A stretch of DNA of 64,000 nt, taken from Chitinophaga rhizophila. GTDB taxonomy: Bacteria > Bacteroidota > Bacteroidia > Chitinophagales > Chitinophagaceae. The position numbers and the translations under genes were made by a program. Shown piece by piece: positions 17,839 through 26,447 of this stretch (positions are counted from its first letter, which is position 1; each line of letters begins with the position of its first letter). The notes beneath the pieces are model-generated. The model worked only from the letters and a program-made list of their open reading frames with translations. It searched no databases and was not told the origin of the DNA. Location: positions 868,001 through 932,000 of the forward strand of contig NZ_JAICCF010000002.1 of the NCBI RefSeq assembly GCF_019492185.1. The letters run 5' to 3'.

Positions 17839-18225
17839 TTAGTTTTTTCTTCTTGTAATTTTTTGCAGACTAACGTTTTCCACTACCGAGTAAACGGCGT
17901 AGAAGAACATCAGTATGAAGATAGTAATTTTGCTTGTATGCGGCCTGTTCGCTACGGCATATATGGTAATGCCGGCCAGGCAAAACATCATTCTGCTGAT
18001 CATGGAACCGTATACACGGAGAAGGAAAACGCTGTTATTTTCAGACTGTATTCCCTTGCGGCTCATGTTATAGGTGATAGCGGAGATGGAAGCTAAAGCC
18101 AGGTTGCCGATTAGAAGCGCCGTCATGTGTGCTCCATTACCTAACAACCAGGCTTTTAATAATAATAATGCGCCATTCAATAATATGAAAAGGCCAATAA
18201 CTCTAAAGTAAAACCTGTCACTCAT
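17839..18225 (-). CDS. Small four-helix membrane protein, AtpI-position gene
   Basis: A 128-residue integral membrane protein with about four hydrophobic segments (IGLFILLNGALLLL, TALLIGNLALASISAI, ISRMMFCLAGITIYAV, ITIFILMFFYAVYSVV). In Bacteroidota genomes a protein of this type commonly lies between AtpZ and atpB of the F1Fo ATP synthase operon. Here atpB does not follow; the next gene is SprT-like. It overlaps the AtpZ gene by 8 bp. Function inferred only from position. Confidence 0.65.
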   Translation of the reverse strand: MSDRFYFRVIGLFILLNGALLLLKAWLLGNGAHMTALLIGNLALASISAITYNMSRKGIQSENNSVFLLRVYGSMISRMMFCLAGITIYAVANRPHTSKITIFILMFFYAVYSVVENVSLQKITRRKN

Positions 18226-18460
18226 TCCTGCTGGTATCTTTGATAATTTGCCGCAAAATTACAGCTAAAGCTATTAAAGACAAAATGATCAGAAAGAAAG
18301 GGAACGACCATCCTGTCCGCTGGTCAATTTTATAACCTGCGAATACAGCTATGCCTAATGTGGCCATCATCTGAAATGCCAAGCCTGTATAGCGGAAAAT
18401 CAACCTGTTATCAGGCTTTTTCTTCGACTTTTTCTTTGGCTGGAACGACTGGTTTTGCAT
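18218..18460 (-). CDS. AtpZ/AtpI family protein
   Basis: An 80-residue protein with a Lys-rich N-terminus (QPKKKSKKKPD) and two membrane segments forming a hairpin (YTGLAFQMMATLGIAVFAGY and FPFFLIILSLIALAVIL). The AxG-KxDxxxG-type loop (GYKIDQRTGWSFP) is the AtpZ/AtpI signature. AtpZ and AtpI assist c-ring assembly or Mg2+/Ca2+ supply of the F1Fo ATP synthase. The gene overlaps the end of the bactofilin gene by 50 bp and the following gene by 8 bp, so the three are translationally linked. Confidence 0.85.
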   Translation of the reverse strand: MQNQSFQPKKKSKKKPDNRLIFRYTGLAFQMMATLGIAVFAGYKIDQRTGWSFPFFLIILSLIALAVILRQIIKDTSRNE

Positions 18461-18869
18461 GTTTATCTTTGTGATTTGCGTTTGCAGCAGCTACCTCTTC
18501 GGGTTCCATGAAGCAACGACCATTGAATTTTGCAGTTGGCTCCATCTCAAAGTGTGCAGTGTACAGATCACCTTTTACAAGTGCATTCCCTTTCAGGAAC
18601 AGCAGATCTTCCACTTTAACAATACCAGTTACTTTACCCAGGATGTCAGCACTCTGACATACCAGATCACCGATAATCTCCCCTTCAGGACCTACCACAA
18701 TTTTAGCTTTTGTTGATACCAGGCCATTCACCTGACCGTCAATGCGAATATCACCTTCGCATACAATATCTCCCTGAATGGAAGTTCCACTGCCAATAAT
18801 GTTAACGTTTGAAGACGGCATTATCGATTTGCTTTCGCTTCTGGCATTACGATTGTTGTTGCTAAACAT
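18411..18869 (-). CDS. Bactofilin (polymer-forming cytoskeletal protein)
   Basis: A 152-residue bactofilin: disordered N-terminus, then a right-handed beta-helix core of repeated short strands (SIQGDIVCEGDIRIDGQVNG, AKIVVGPEGEIIGDLVCQ, ADILGKVTGIVKVEDLLFLKG, ALVKGDLYTAHFEMEP), and a Lys/Glu-rich tail. Bactofilins polymerise without nucleotide and scaffold cell-wall or polar proteins. It is the first gene of the operon. The extended tail overlaps the AtpZ reading frame. Confidence 0.92.
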   Translation of the reverse strand: MFSNNNRNARSESKSIMPSSNVNIIGSGTSIQGDIVCEGDIRIDGQVNGLVSTKAKIVVGPEGEIIGDLVCQSADILGKVTGIVKVEDLLFLKGNALVKGDLYTAHFEMEPTAKFNGRCFMEPEEVAAANANHKDKHAKPVVPAKEKVEEKA

Positions 18870-19061
18870 AGGATACTAGGTTTTTCAGCTTTTAGTGTGA
18901 TGTAAGATAGTATTATTTATTAACATATTATTCCCTATTGACAATCACTTCATTTAAGAAGTTATTCACATTCTCCCAATAACGACGTCTGGCCCCCTTT
19001 GCGTATCTTACCTTGACATATATTTTGTCGCGCGATATTTTGTGCCCCTGACCTTAATTAG

Positions 19062-19466
19062 TTAGTATGTACTATTGTCTACTTTTGGAACTTTAATGGT
19101 AGTTGTGTCGAGTTTGGTTGCAGAGAAGTCTCCGCTGATAACCTGCTTGATATTATCCAGGTATTTATCACGGGCATTAATAGCTGATTCCAGTGAATCG
19201 GTACGCATCTTCAGCCGGATAAATTCTCTACGCTGCTTCAGGTCGCCATATCCCGGAATATAATAACGCAATGGCGTGAATACTACAGTTGCGACAGTGA
19301 TGGTTACCAGCAACACAAACAAAGTACTCAAAGCAATGTACACGCTCATCCTTGATAATTTGAATGATGTTACCTCTTCATAAGTATCGTCATTCATAAT
19401 TACCAGGCGGTACCTGTTACCGATCCGCCCCACATTTCTGCCCTTTTTATCACGCTTATTAGCCAT
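19062..19466 (-). CDS. M23-peptidase-like N-terminal membrane module without catalytic domain
   Basis: A 134-residue protein: basic N-terminus, the YRLVIMNDDTYEEVTSFKLS block, one membrane segment (VYIALSTLFVLLVTITVATVVF), then FTPLRYYIPGYGDLKQRREFI and a short coiled coil. This pattern matches the N-terminal part of Bacteroidota M23 metallopeptidases of about 280-320 residues, but here the stop comes before any peptidase domain and the 190 bp downstream contain no HxxxD/HxH remnant that I could find. It is either a naturally short version or a decayed gene. Confidence 0.7.
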   Translation of the reverse strand: MANKRDKKGRNVGRIGNRYRLVIMNDDTYEEVTSFKLSRMSVYIALSTLFVLLVTITVATVVFTPLRYYIPGYGDLKQRREFIRLKMRTDSLESAINARDKYLDNIKQVISGDFSATKLDTTTIKVPKVDNSTY

Positions 19467-19580
19467 ACTCGCTATGAAACTTGAATAATTTTTCTGATTA
19501 TCAACCGGCTAAAGTTAAACATTTATATTATTTCGTATTTAAAAAATTGGATAGGACTCATTTTTAATCCACCAGGACAC

Positions 19581-19613
19581 TTTGATAGCCTCAAAAAAAT
19601 TATGCTATCTTTA
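19581..19613 (+). promoter_or_regulatory. Probable promoter of the SprE/PorW-like gene
   Basis: TTTG at 19581-19584, 21-bp spacer, then TATCTTTA at 19606-19613 (7 of 8 match to TAnnTTTG), 57 bp upstream of the ATG. Confidence 0.5.
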
Positions 19614-19669
19614 AAAAATAATTTCCTGACATATAAGTTATATAGGTAGGCCTATACACCCTGGCATCC

Positions 19670-22600
19670 ATGAATTATCACAGATCAGTTCTCAAATTTC
19701 TATCATATACCTGTTTAGCAAGTCTGTTGTTGTGCTGTATCGGAATCAACAGCTTAAGCGCCCAGCGACGGGATACCACGGTTACGAGGAACCAGTCCAG
19801 AAATAATAACAGCAGGCCCCCTCAAAGGACCATGCAGAAGCCGCTTGTTCCCAAAGTGGCGCAGCCTAAACCAGAAAACAGGCGTCCGCCCGCTGAACTG
19901 CTGGCCGAACGCCGATGGACTATCAAACGGAAGCTGGTGCAGAACATGCTGGCCAGATATAACTATTTGTTTAATGCCCGCAAGAAATTGCGTCTCATTA
20001 CCCATAACGTGAGCCGCCAGGGTCAGGATAACTATAACTACCTCCTTCCCTTCTATCCTTACAGTTTACAAAATCTCGGCCTCAGCGCAGGTGACCTTGA
20101 CACGGTGATCGAAAAAGCGTCTATCAATATTCAGATACATGATCCACGCAGTAAATGGATCGATGACAGTTACCTGGTTATCGGACAAGCATACTTCTAC
20201 CAGGGTGAATGGGATAAAGCTAACCGGACCTTCCTGTTTATCAATACCACCTATGCTCCGAAGAAAAAATCAGACTATAAAGCTGTAGTGGGCTCTACCG
20301 CTAAAGATCAGCTATCTATTGCCTCCCGTGAAAAGCGTAAGCCACCGTTCGGATATTTCAAGCATACCTATGCCCGTAACGATGCATTTGTGTGGAGAGC
20401 CAAGACCCTGCTTGAAATGAAAGAATTTGACGAGGCCCGTTCCATGATGAACATCCTGGAACAGGATCCTTACTTCCCGAAAAGGCTGGCAGGCGACATG
20501 GCAGAAATCAGGGCTTATGCCCTGTATAAACAGGAGCGTTTTGCTGAAGTGATCAACCCGTTGCAGACAGCTGTAAAAAGCAGGCGTAACCGGGATGAAC
20601 GCGCCCGCATGTACTATATCCTGGGCCAGTTATATACGAATTACAGCCGTCCTGACTCTGCCGTAATGATGTTTCATAAGGTGATCAAGCAAAAGCCTGA
20701 TCCGATCATGGATTTCCAGGCACGTATGCAGATAGCGAAACTGGATGCTACCCGGGAGGGTGGTTCACTGGACGAAAGCCTGGCCCGACTCAAACGTATG
20801 GTGCGGAAGGAAAAATACATGGAGTTCCGCGATGCGATCTATTACACCATGGCTAACCTGGTACTGCCCAAAGATGCTGACCTGGCCCTGGAATACCTGC
20901 GCCAGTCCCTCAAGGTAGAGAGCAGCAATACTATGCAGAAAGCACTGTCTTTCAAGGGTATTGCAGATATTTATTATGGACAGCGCCGTTATCGCCTGGC
21001 CAGAAACTTTTATGATAGCACCGCTACGGTAATGCCGCCTGAGTTTACTGATTCAGCGATAGTTAACAAACGTAAGCGCGTATTGAATGATGTAGCCATC
21101 CGTGTAGAAGCGATCCAGCGGGAAGATAGTCTCCAGCGTATTGCCGCTATGCCGGAATCTGACAGGATGATATTCCTTGAGAAAATGGCAGGTCAGATGC
21201 GCAGAGAAGCAGAAGAGAAAGCTAAAAAAGAAAGAGAAGACGCAGAAAGAGGTATTGATCCCCAGCTGGCCAACAACCCGCTGGCTAACAATATGATCAA
21301 TAATAACAGTCCGGCCACCCCTAACAAGGATGACCAGGGCGAATGGTATTTTTACAATAGCGCCAGCAAGGCTACTGGTTACTCAGAATTTAAGAAACGC
21401 TGGGGGAACAGGCCGTTAGCCGATAACTGGCGTAGGACCCAGGGAGCAGCCATTTCAGCTAATCAGGCACTGCAGCCTGAAGACGAAAACGGTAATCCGA
21501 TCGGCGGCGAAGCAAATAAAGTTTCGGGAGATAGTGCCAGCGCCCGCTCACTGGCAGCAGGCTTGCCACTAACACCGGATGATCTCCTGAAATCCAATGT
21601 GATTGTAGAAGACGCCTATTATGATCTTGGTAAACTATATAATGACCAGCTGGATAACACAGAACTGGCTATCGAAACTTATGATACGCTGCTGAACAGA
21701 TATCCCCAGCATCCACATAAGACGGAAGTAGTGTATTCCTTATACATATGGCATACTAAACTGGGACATACAGCACTTGCGGCGAAGTATAAACAGAACG
21801 TAGTGATGCAGTATGGCGATTCAAAATTTGCAAATATTATCAAATATGGCGCGCTGCAGGACATTAACGAAGGGAAAAAGAAGGAGATATCCACATCATA
21901 TGACTCAGTATACGTGAATTTCCAACGAGGAAACTATGCAGCAGCCTACGATATGAAGAAAGCAGCAGATTCCGCCTATGGGCTGAACTTCATGCAGCCT
22001 AAATTTGACCTGTTGGAAGCGATGATCATCATGCGGATGGATACCTGCGAATATGGCCGTCAGGCAGTGGTGAACGTCATCAACAAATATAAACAGGAAG
22101 ATGCGGTACAGGAGAAAGCCAAATCTTTGCTGGAAGCGCTGGATAACAGGGCCGCACTGGTAGTATACTTGTCCAGACTGGAGATTGAAAAGAAGAATGA
22201 CAATAATACAGCGGTAGACGAGAATATCTCCATCCGCTATCCATGGCAGAAACCCGAGCCTAAATTTGAGTCGGAGAAGATACAGACAGCTAAAGCTGAT
22301 TCGGTTAAAGTGGCGACTGCCAACGCCGGATTGAAAGTAGCGCCATTACCAGCTCCGATCAAACCTGTGACCATATATAAGCTGAAAGCCGATAATCCAC
22401 ATTTCGTAGTAATGTACTTCCTGCGTACCAATAAAGCGGCTATTGAAGAAGCCCTGACACAGTTCACGCGGTACAATGCAGAAAAGCATGGATCAGAGAA
22501 CATCCAGGTGGCCAACTTTGTGCTTACTCAGCAGGATGTGATGCTGATTTTCAGGCTGTTCCCTAATGAGGATAAGGCACTGGACTACTATGATGAAGTC

Positions 22601-22750
22601 AGGTATGACGCGGAAAAGATTGCACCGCGCATTCGTCCGTCCGATTATACCATGTTTATCATTTCCAGGGATAACTTTATCCAGATGAACAGTACGAAGG
22701 ATGTGGAGGGCTACCGGAAATTCTTTAACGACAACTACGTTACACAATAA
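19670..22750 (+). CDS. SprE/PorW-like TPR protein of type IX secretion
   Basis: Large exported protein of 1026 residues with a signal sequence (hydrophobic stretch about residues 10-30, with a Cys pair LLLCCIG that could be a lipobox). Several TPR units follow (WIDDSYLVIGQAYFYQGEWDKA; RMYYILGQLYTNYSRPDSA; GIADIYYGQRRYRLARNFY; YDLGKLYNDQLDNTELAIETY). The conserved early block FNARKKLRLI...DNYNYLLPFYPY with the ASINIQIHDPRSKW segment is typical of SprE/PorW, a lipoprotein needed for the type IX secretion system and gliding. It is longer than many SprE proteins. It is consistent with the T9SS cargo near 47 kb. Confidence 0.75.
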   Translation: MNYHRSVLKFLSYTCLASLLLCCIGINSLSAQRRDTTVTRNQSRNNNSRPPQRTMQKPLVPKVAQPKPENRRPPAELLAERRWTIKRKLVQNMLARYNYLFNARKKLRLITHNVSRQGQDNYNYLLPFYPYSLQNLGLSAGDLDTVIEKASINIQIHDPRSKWIDDSYLVIGQAYFYQGEWDKANRTFLFINTTYAPKKKSDYKAVVGSTAKDQLSIASREKRKPPFGYFKHTYARNDAFVWRAKTLLEMKEFDEARSMMNILEQDPYFPKRLAGDMAEIRAYALYKQERFAEVINPLQTAVKSRRNRDERARMYYILGQLYTNYSRPDSAVMMFHKVIKQKPDPIMDFQARMQIAKLDATREGGSLDESLARLKRMVRKEKYMEFRDAIYYTMANLVLPKDADLALEYLRQSLKVESSNTMQKALSFKGIADIYYGQRRYRLARNFYDSTATVMPPEFTDSAIVNKRKRVLNDVAIRVEAIQREDSLQRIAAMPESDRMIFLEKMAGQMRREAEEKAKKEREDAERGIDPQLANNPLANNMINNNSPATPNKDDQGEWYFYNSASKATGYSEFKKRWGNRPLADNWRRTQGAAISANQALQPEDENGNPIGGEANKVSGDSASARSLAAGLPLTPDDLLKSNVIVEDAYYDLGKLYNDQLDNTELAIETYDTLLNRYPQHPHKTEVVYSLYIWHTKLGHTALAAKYKQNVVMQYGDSKFANIIKYGALQDINEGKKKEISTSYDSVYVNFQRGNYAAAYDMKKAADSAYGLNFMQPKFDLLEAMIIMRMDTCEYGRQAVVNVINKYKQEDAVQEKAKSLLEALDNRAALVVYLSRLEIEKKNDNNTAVDENISIRYPWQKPEPKFESEKIQTAKADSVKVATANAGLKVAPLPAPIKPVTIYKLKADNPHFVVMYFLRTNKAAIEEALTQFTRYNAEKHGSENIQVANFVLTQQDVMLIFRLFPNEDKALDYYDEVRYDAEKIAPRIRPSDYTMFIISRDNFIQMNSTKDVEGYRKFFNDNYVTQ

Positions 22751-22841
22751 GGGACAATAAGATAGAAAACAACCTAATTCATTCAGTGTATTAAATCAAC
22801 CTTTTAACAATTATTGGGGGGTATCAACCCGAATTTTTTAA

Positions 22842-22849
22842 TAGTTTTG
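22842..22849 (+). promoter_or_regulatory. Promoter -7 element of the PBP1A gene
   Basis: TAGTTTTG, an exact TAnnTTTG match, 108 bp upstream of the ATG at 22957. No well-spaced -33 element. Confidence 0.5.
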
Positions 22850-22956
22850 CCCGCTATTACAAGCTATTGCGTATTAAGGCCCGTAAATTGCTATAACAGG
22901 GTTAGATGCCATCCCTGTGCAATGCTGGCCGGGCAAATCAAATATTTAAAGCAAGT

Positions 22957-25338
22957 ATGAAAAAATCCGTTAAAATATTGTGGATCACAGTTTTGTCAGT
23001 AACTGGGATATTCCTTTTACTGATCTTACTGGTCAATTTCCGCATTATCGGCAACATGCCATCCATGGAGACCCTGGAAAACCCAAGGGCTGCTCTTGCC
23101 GCTGAGGTAATCGCCGAAGATGGAACCATCCTCGGTAAATATTATCAGGTAGACAGGTCCAGTTCTGACTACAACGAAATTTCCAAAAACGTCATTAACG
23201 CCCTGATTGCTACAGAAGACGTGCGCTTCTACGAGCATTCTGGTATCGACCCTTATGCGACTATCGCCATTCCTTTTTACCTGGCTATAGGTAAGAAGAG
23301 GGGTTCGAGTACAATTACCCAGCAGCTGGCACTGAACCTGCAAGCAGATAATACAGGAACTACCCGTGCCAGTAACAAGCTGGTAAGGGCCTTCCAGAAA
23401 ATGCAGGAATGGCTGATTGCGGTAAGGCTGGAACGCAACTTTACCAAAGAAGAGATTATCACCCTTTATTTAAATACTGTTCCTTTTGGTGACAACGTAT
23501 ATGGTATTGAAAATGGTGCACGCACCTTCTTCAGTAAAGATGCAGGTCACCTGTCTATTGAGGAAGCTGCTACACTGGTAGCTATGCTGAAAGGGACCTC
23601 TATCTACAATCCCCGCCGTAACCCGGTAGGTGCATTGAACCGCCGGAATACGGTGATTGAACTGATGGAGAAAAATGGCTTTATCACCAAACCTGAAGAA
23701 ACAGCAGCGAAAAGTAAACCTATTGTATTACGCTACAATAAGATAGATCATAATAAAGGCCTGGCACCTTACTTCAGAGAAGTACTGCGTGATGAACTGA
23801 AGGTGTGGTGTAAAGAACATAAAAAAGCTGACGGTACTGAGTATAACCTCTACCGCGACGGTCTGAAGATCTATACAACGATCAACCCGCGTATGCAGTT
23901 GTATGCAGAAGAAGCTGTTGACCACCACCTGAAAGACCTGCAAAAGATATTTGCTACACAGTCTAATATCAAGTCAGGTAGCGTATGGAAAAACTGGCAG
24001 AGTTATGTTGACCGTTATATGAAAGAATCTGAGCGTTACAGAAACATGAAAGAGGCTAACGCATCAGATGACGAGATCAAAAAAGCATTCAATACGCCTA
24101 CCAGGATGAAAGTATTTGCCTGGAAGAGCTATACCGAACCTGATATGAACGAACTGGATACTGTCATGACGCCGATAGATTCTATCAAGTACATGCGAGC
24201 GATCCTGCAGGCAGGCTTTATGGCTATGGACCCGGAGAGTGGCGAGATCAAAGCCTGGGTGGGCGGACCAGACTTCCGTTATTTTAAAAATGACCACGTT
24301 GCCAAGACGCGTAGACAGGTAGGTTCTACATTCAAACCATTCCTGTATACCTTCGCCATTATGAATGGTATGTCTCCTAGCACCATGCTGCCGAACGAGC
24401 CTGTATCATTCCCTAAATATAACTGGACACTGAGCCGCAACTCTGAAGGTAGTGTAGGCGGTAACATCAGCATGGCTGGTGCACTGGCCAAATCATTAAA
24501 CCTGGTATCTGCTTACCTGATCAAACAATTAGGTCCGCAGGCAGTGGCTGATTTTGCTAAAAACAAGATTGGCTTCAGTGCAGAGATTCCTCCTTATCCA
24601 TCCATTTCCCTGGGTACACCAGAGATCTCTCTGTATGAGATGCTGCAGGCATATACCATGTTCCCAGCACGCGGTATTATCACAAAACCAATTTACATTA
24701 CCCGTATAGAGGACAGGAATGGAAACATTCTGCAGACATTCGCTCCTGAAAAACGTGAAGTAATCAGTGAAAACGAGTCTTATACGATGGTGAAAATGAT
24801 GCAGGGAGTAACTGCACCAGGTGGTACTTCTGCCCGTCTCCGTTCCCGTTATGGCATCCAGAGTGAGGTAGCAGGTAAAACAGGTACTACGAATGATAAC
24901 ACAGATGGCTGGTTCCTGGGCTTCACGCCGCAGTTACTGGCAGGTGCCTGGGTAGGTTGTGAAAACAACTTCCTGCACTTCAATTCTACCGCAACCGGTC
25001 AGGGTGCTAATACCGGCCTGCCGATCTGGGCGTACTTCTTCCAGAAGGTATACGCTGACAAAACGCTAAAGATAGATGACAAGGCTACTTTCGCTATTCC
25101 ACAGTCTGTTAATAGTGAGTTCTATCAGCGATTTGACGAGAATGTAAATCCTGGAGCGGAAGCAGCTGACCAGGGTAATGGAGAAGCCAGCGAGTATATA
25201 GATGTTTATGAAAGCGAGCCAAAAGCTGACAAGGAAGCAAGGGAAAGAGAGCGGGAGAAACAGGCAGAAGCTAATAAGGAGAAGCCTATTCCTTCTACCA
25301 TGCCTAAAGCTACTTATCCGCAGAAACCGCAACCATAA
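22957..25338 (+). CDS. Class A penicillin-binding protein 1A
   Basis: Bifunctional peptidoglycan synthase of 793 residues anchored in the inner membrane by one N-terminal helix (residues 7-30). The GT51 glycosyltransferase domain shows TEDVRFYEHSGID with catalytic E87 and the KKRGSSTITQQLALNL block. The transpeptidase domain has Ser457 in GSTFKPF, SLN in AKSLNLVSAY and KTG at residues 641-643. The C-terminus is a charged, disordered tail. The frame extends to 22906, but the ATG at 22957 places positive residues directly before the membrane segment. A strong terminator follows at 25354. Confidence 0.95.
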   Translation: MKKSVKILWITVLSVTGIFLLLILLVNFRIIGNMPSMETLENPRAALAAEVIAEDGTILGKYYQVDRSSSDYNEISKNVINALIATEDVRFYEHSGIDPYATIAIPFYLAIGKKRGSSTITQQLALNLQADNTGTTRASNKLVRAFQKMQEWLIAVRLERNFTKEEIITLYLNTVPFGDNVYGIENGARTFFSKDAGHLSIEEAATLVAMLKGTSIYNPRRNPVGALNRRNTVIELMEKNGFITKPEETAAKSKPIVLRYNKIDHNKGLAPYFREVLRDELKVWCKEHKKADGTEYNLYRDGLKIYTTINPRMQLYAEEAVDHHLKDLQKIFATQSNIKSGSVWKNWQSYVDRYMKESERYRNMKEANASDDEIKKAFNTPTRMKVFAWKSYTEPDMNELDTVMTPIDSIKYMRAILQAGFMAMDPESGEIKAWVGGPDFRYFKNDHVAKTRRQVGSTFKPFLYTFAIMNGMSPSTMLPNEPVSFPKYNWTLSRNSEGSVGGNISMAGALAKSLNLVSAYLIKQLGPQAVADFAKNKIGFSAEIPPYPSISLGTPEISLYEMLQAYTMFPARGIITKPIYITRIEDRNGNILQTFAPEKREVISENESYTMVKMMQGVTAPGGTSARLRSRYGIQSEVAGKTGTTNDNTDGWFLGFTPQLLAGAWVGCENNFLHFNSTATGQGANTGLPIWAYFFQKVYADKTLKIDDKATFAIPQSVNSEFYQRFDENVNPGAEAADQGNGEASEYIDVYESEPKADKEAREREREKQAEANKEKPIPSTMPKATYPQKPQP

Positions 25339-25353
25339 GTATTATAGATATTA

Positions 25354-25385
25354 AAAAGGGCGTCCTGTGTACAGGACGCCCTTTT
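25354..25385 (+). terminator. Intrinsic terminator of the PBP1A gene
   Basis: A long GC-rich stem beginning AAAAGGGCGTCCTG at 25354 pairs with CAGGACGCCCTTTT ending at 25385, then a T-rich tract. Confidence 0.9.
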
Positions 25386-25407
25386 ACTTTTATATACAAC
25401 TAAACAA

Positions 25408-26355
25408 TTACTTCTTATCTTCTACCTTCTTTTCGTTCTCCACGTAGTGTATGTCTGTATACTTCATAGCATTGGTAATCAGCTGAATACCGAGCTTTAA
25501 TACCAGCGCTTCTTCTTTCGCTTTCAGCTTCTCCACATCGTCGGTTGGCTTATGATAGTCATCGTGTGGTCCGGTGTGCAGAAATATAACCGGTACATCG
25601 TGCATATAGAAGTTATGATGGTCGGAAGCGCCTTTGCCGGAACCATCTGTGAAGTACTTGATGCCTGGTTCCTGTGCATCTTTAAATATGGCAGGCCATT
25701 CCTGTGCAGTACCATATCCACCGATGCCGAGTCCTCTTTCCTCATTGTATCTGCCTATCATATCCATATTCAGCATGAAGTGCATGCTGGTAAGCGGGAT
25801 AGTCGGATTAGCAGTAAAGTACTTTGAACCCTGTAAGCCCAGTTCCTCACCACCAAAAGAAATAAAGAGGAAGTTGAAAGGTTCTTTCTGACCATTCTCT
25901 GTAAAGTACCTGGCCAGTTCCAGCAATCCGGCTACACCGGAGGCGTTATCATCTGCACCGTTATGAATCTGGCCGACAGGGTATTTCCCATCAAAGAGCG
26001 CGGCAGTACCCAGGTGATCGTAGTGTGCGCCTATTACGATGGTTTTAGCAGCACCATTATCCAGGTAGCCGATAACATTGCGGCTGGGGATGTTTTTATG
26101 TTCTTTCCTGTCAAAAGAAAATGCCTGGAAGTAACTGTCGCCATTACCTGGTTTCAGTCCGAGTGATTTGAATTGTTTAGCAACATAGCTGCTGGCTTTG
26201 ATACCGCCTTTTTCGGCAGTACCACGGCCTTTTAATTTCTCTGATGCCAGATAAGTAACCGTTTTCTGGATACGGCTGGCGGATGGTTGGTAGTCCTGTG
26301 CATAGGCACCGGTGCAGACAGTTGTAGCTGTAATGAGAAACAATAAGTACTTCAT
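25408..26355 (-). CDS. M28-family zinc aminopeptidase, exported
   Basis: Exported peptidase of 315 residues with signal peptide (MKYLLFLITATTVCTGAYAQ). The M28 zinc-site motifs are all visible: GAHYDHLG (His), NGADDNASGVAGLLELA (bridging Asp), FGGEELGLQGSKYF (catalytic Glu-Glu), NMDMIGR (Asp) and the last His in a DVPVIFLHTGPHDDYHKPTDD block. It probably removes N-terminal residues from periplasmic or extracellular peptides. Monocistronic. Confidence 0.93.
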   Translation of the reverse strand: MKYLLFLITATTVCTGAYAQDYQPSASRIQKTVTYLASEKLKGRGTAEKGGIKASSYVAKQFKSLGLKPGNGDSYFQAFSFDRKEHKNIPSRNVIGYLDNGAAKTIVIGAHYDHLGTAALFDGKYPVGQIHNGADDNASGVAGLLELARYFTENGQKEPFNFLFISFGGEELGLQGSKYFTANPTIPLTSMHFMLNMDMIGRYNEERGLGIGGYGTAQEWPAIFKDAQEPGIKYFTDGSGKGASDHHNFYMHDVPVIFLHTGPHDDYHKPTDDVEKLKAKEEALVLKLGIQLITNAMKYTDIHYVENEKKVEDKK

Positions 26356-26387
26356 TAGGTATGATTATGCATGATTTTCCTGAAAAT

Positions 26388-26419
26388 ACAGAAGGCTTCC
26401 TACGTGGGAAGCCTTCTGT
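26388..26419 (-). terminator. Intrinsic terminator of yidC
   Basis: Perfect 13-bp stem 26388-26400 / 26407-26419 (ACAGAAGGCTTCC arm). On the minus strand it is followed by a T-rich tract; 28 bp after the yidC stop. Confidence 0.8.
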
Positions 26420-26447
26420 TAATATACTATGTCAAATAGGTCAGATA

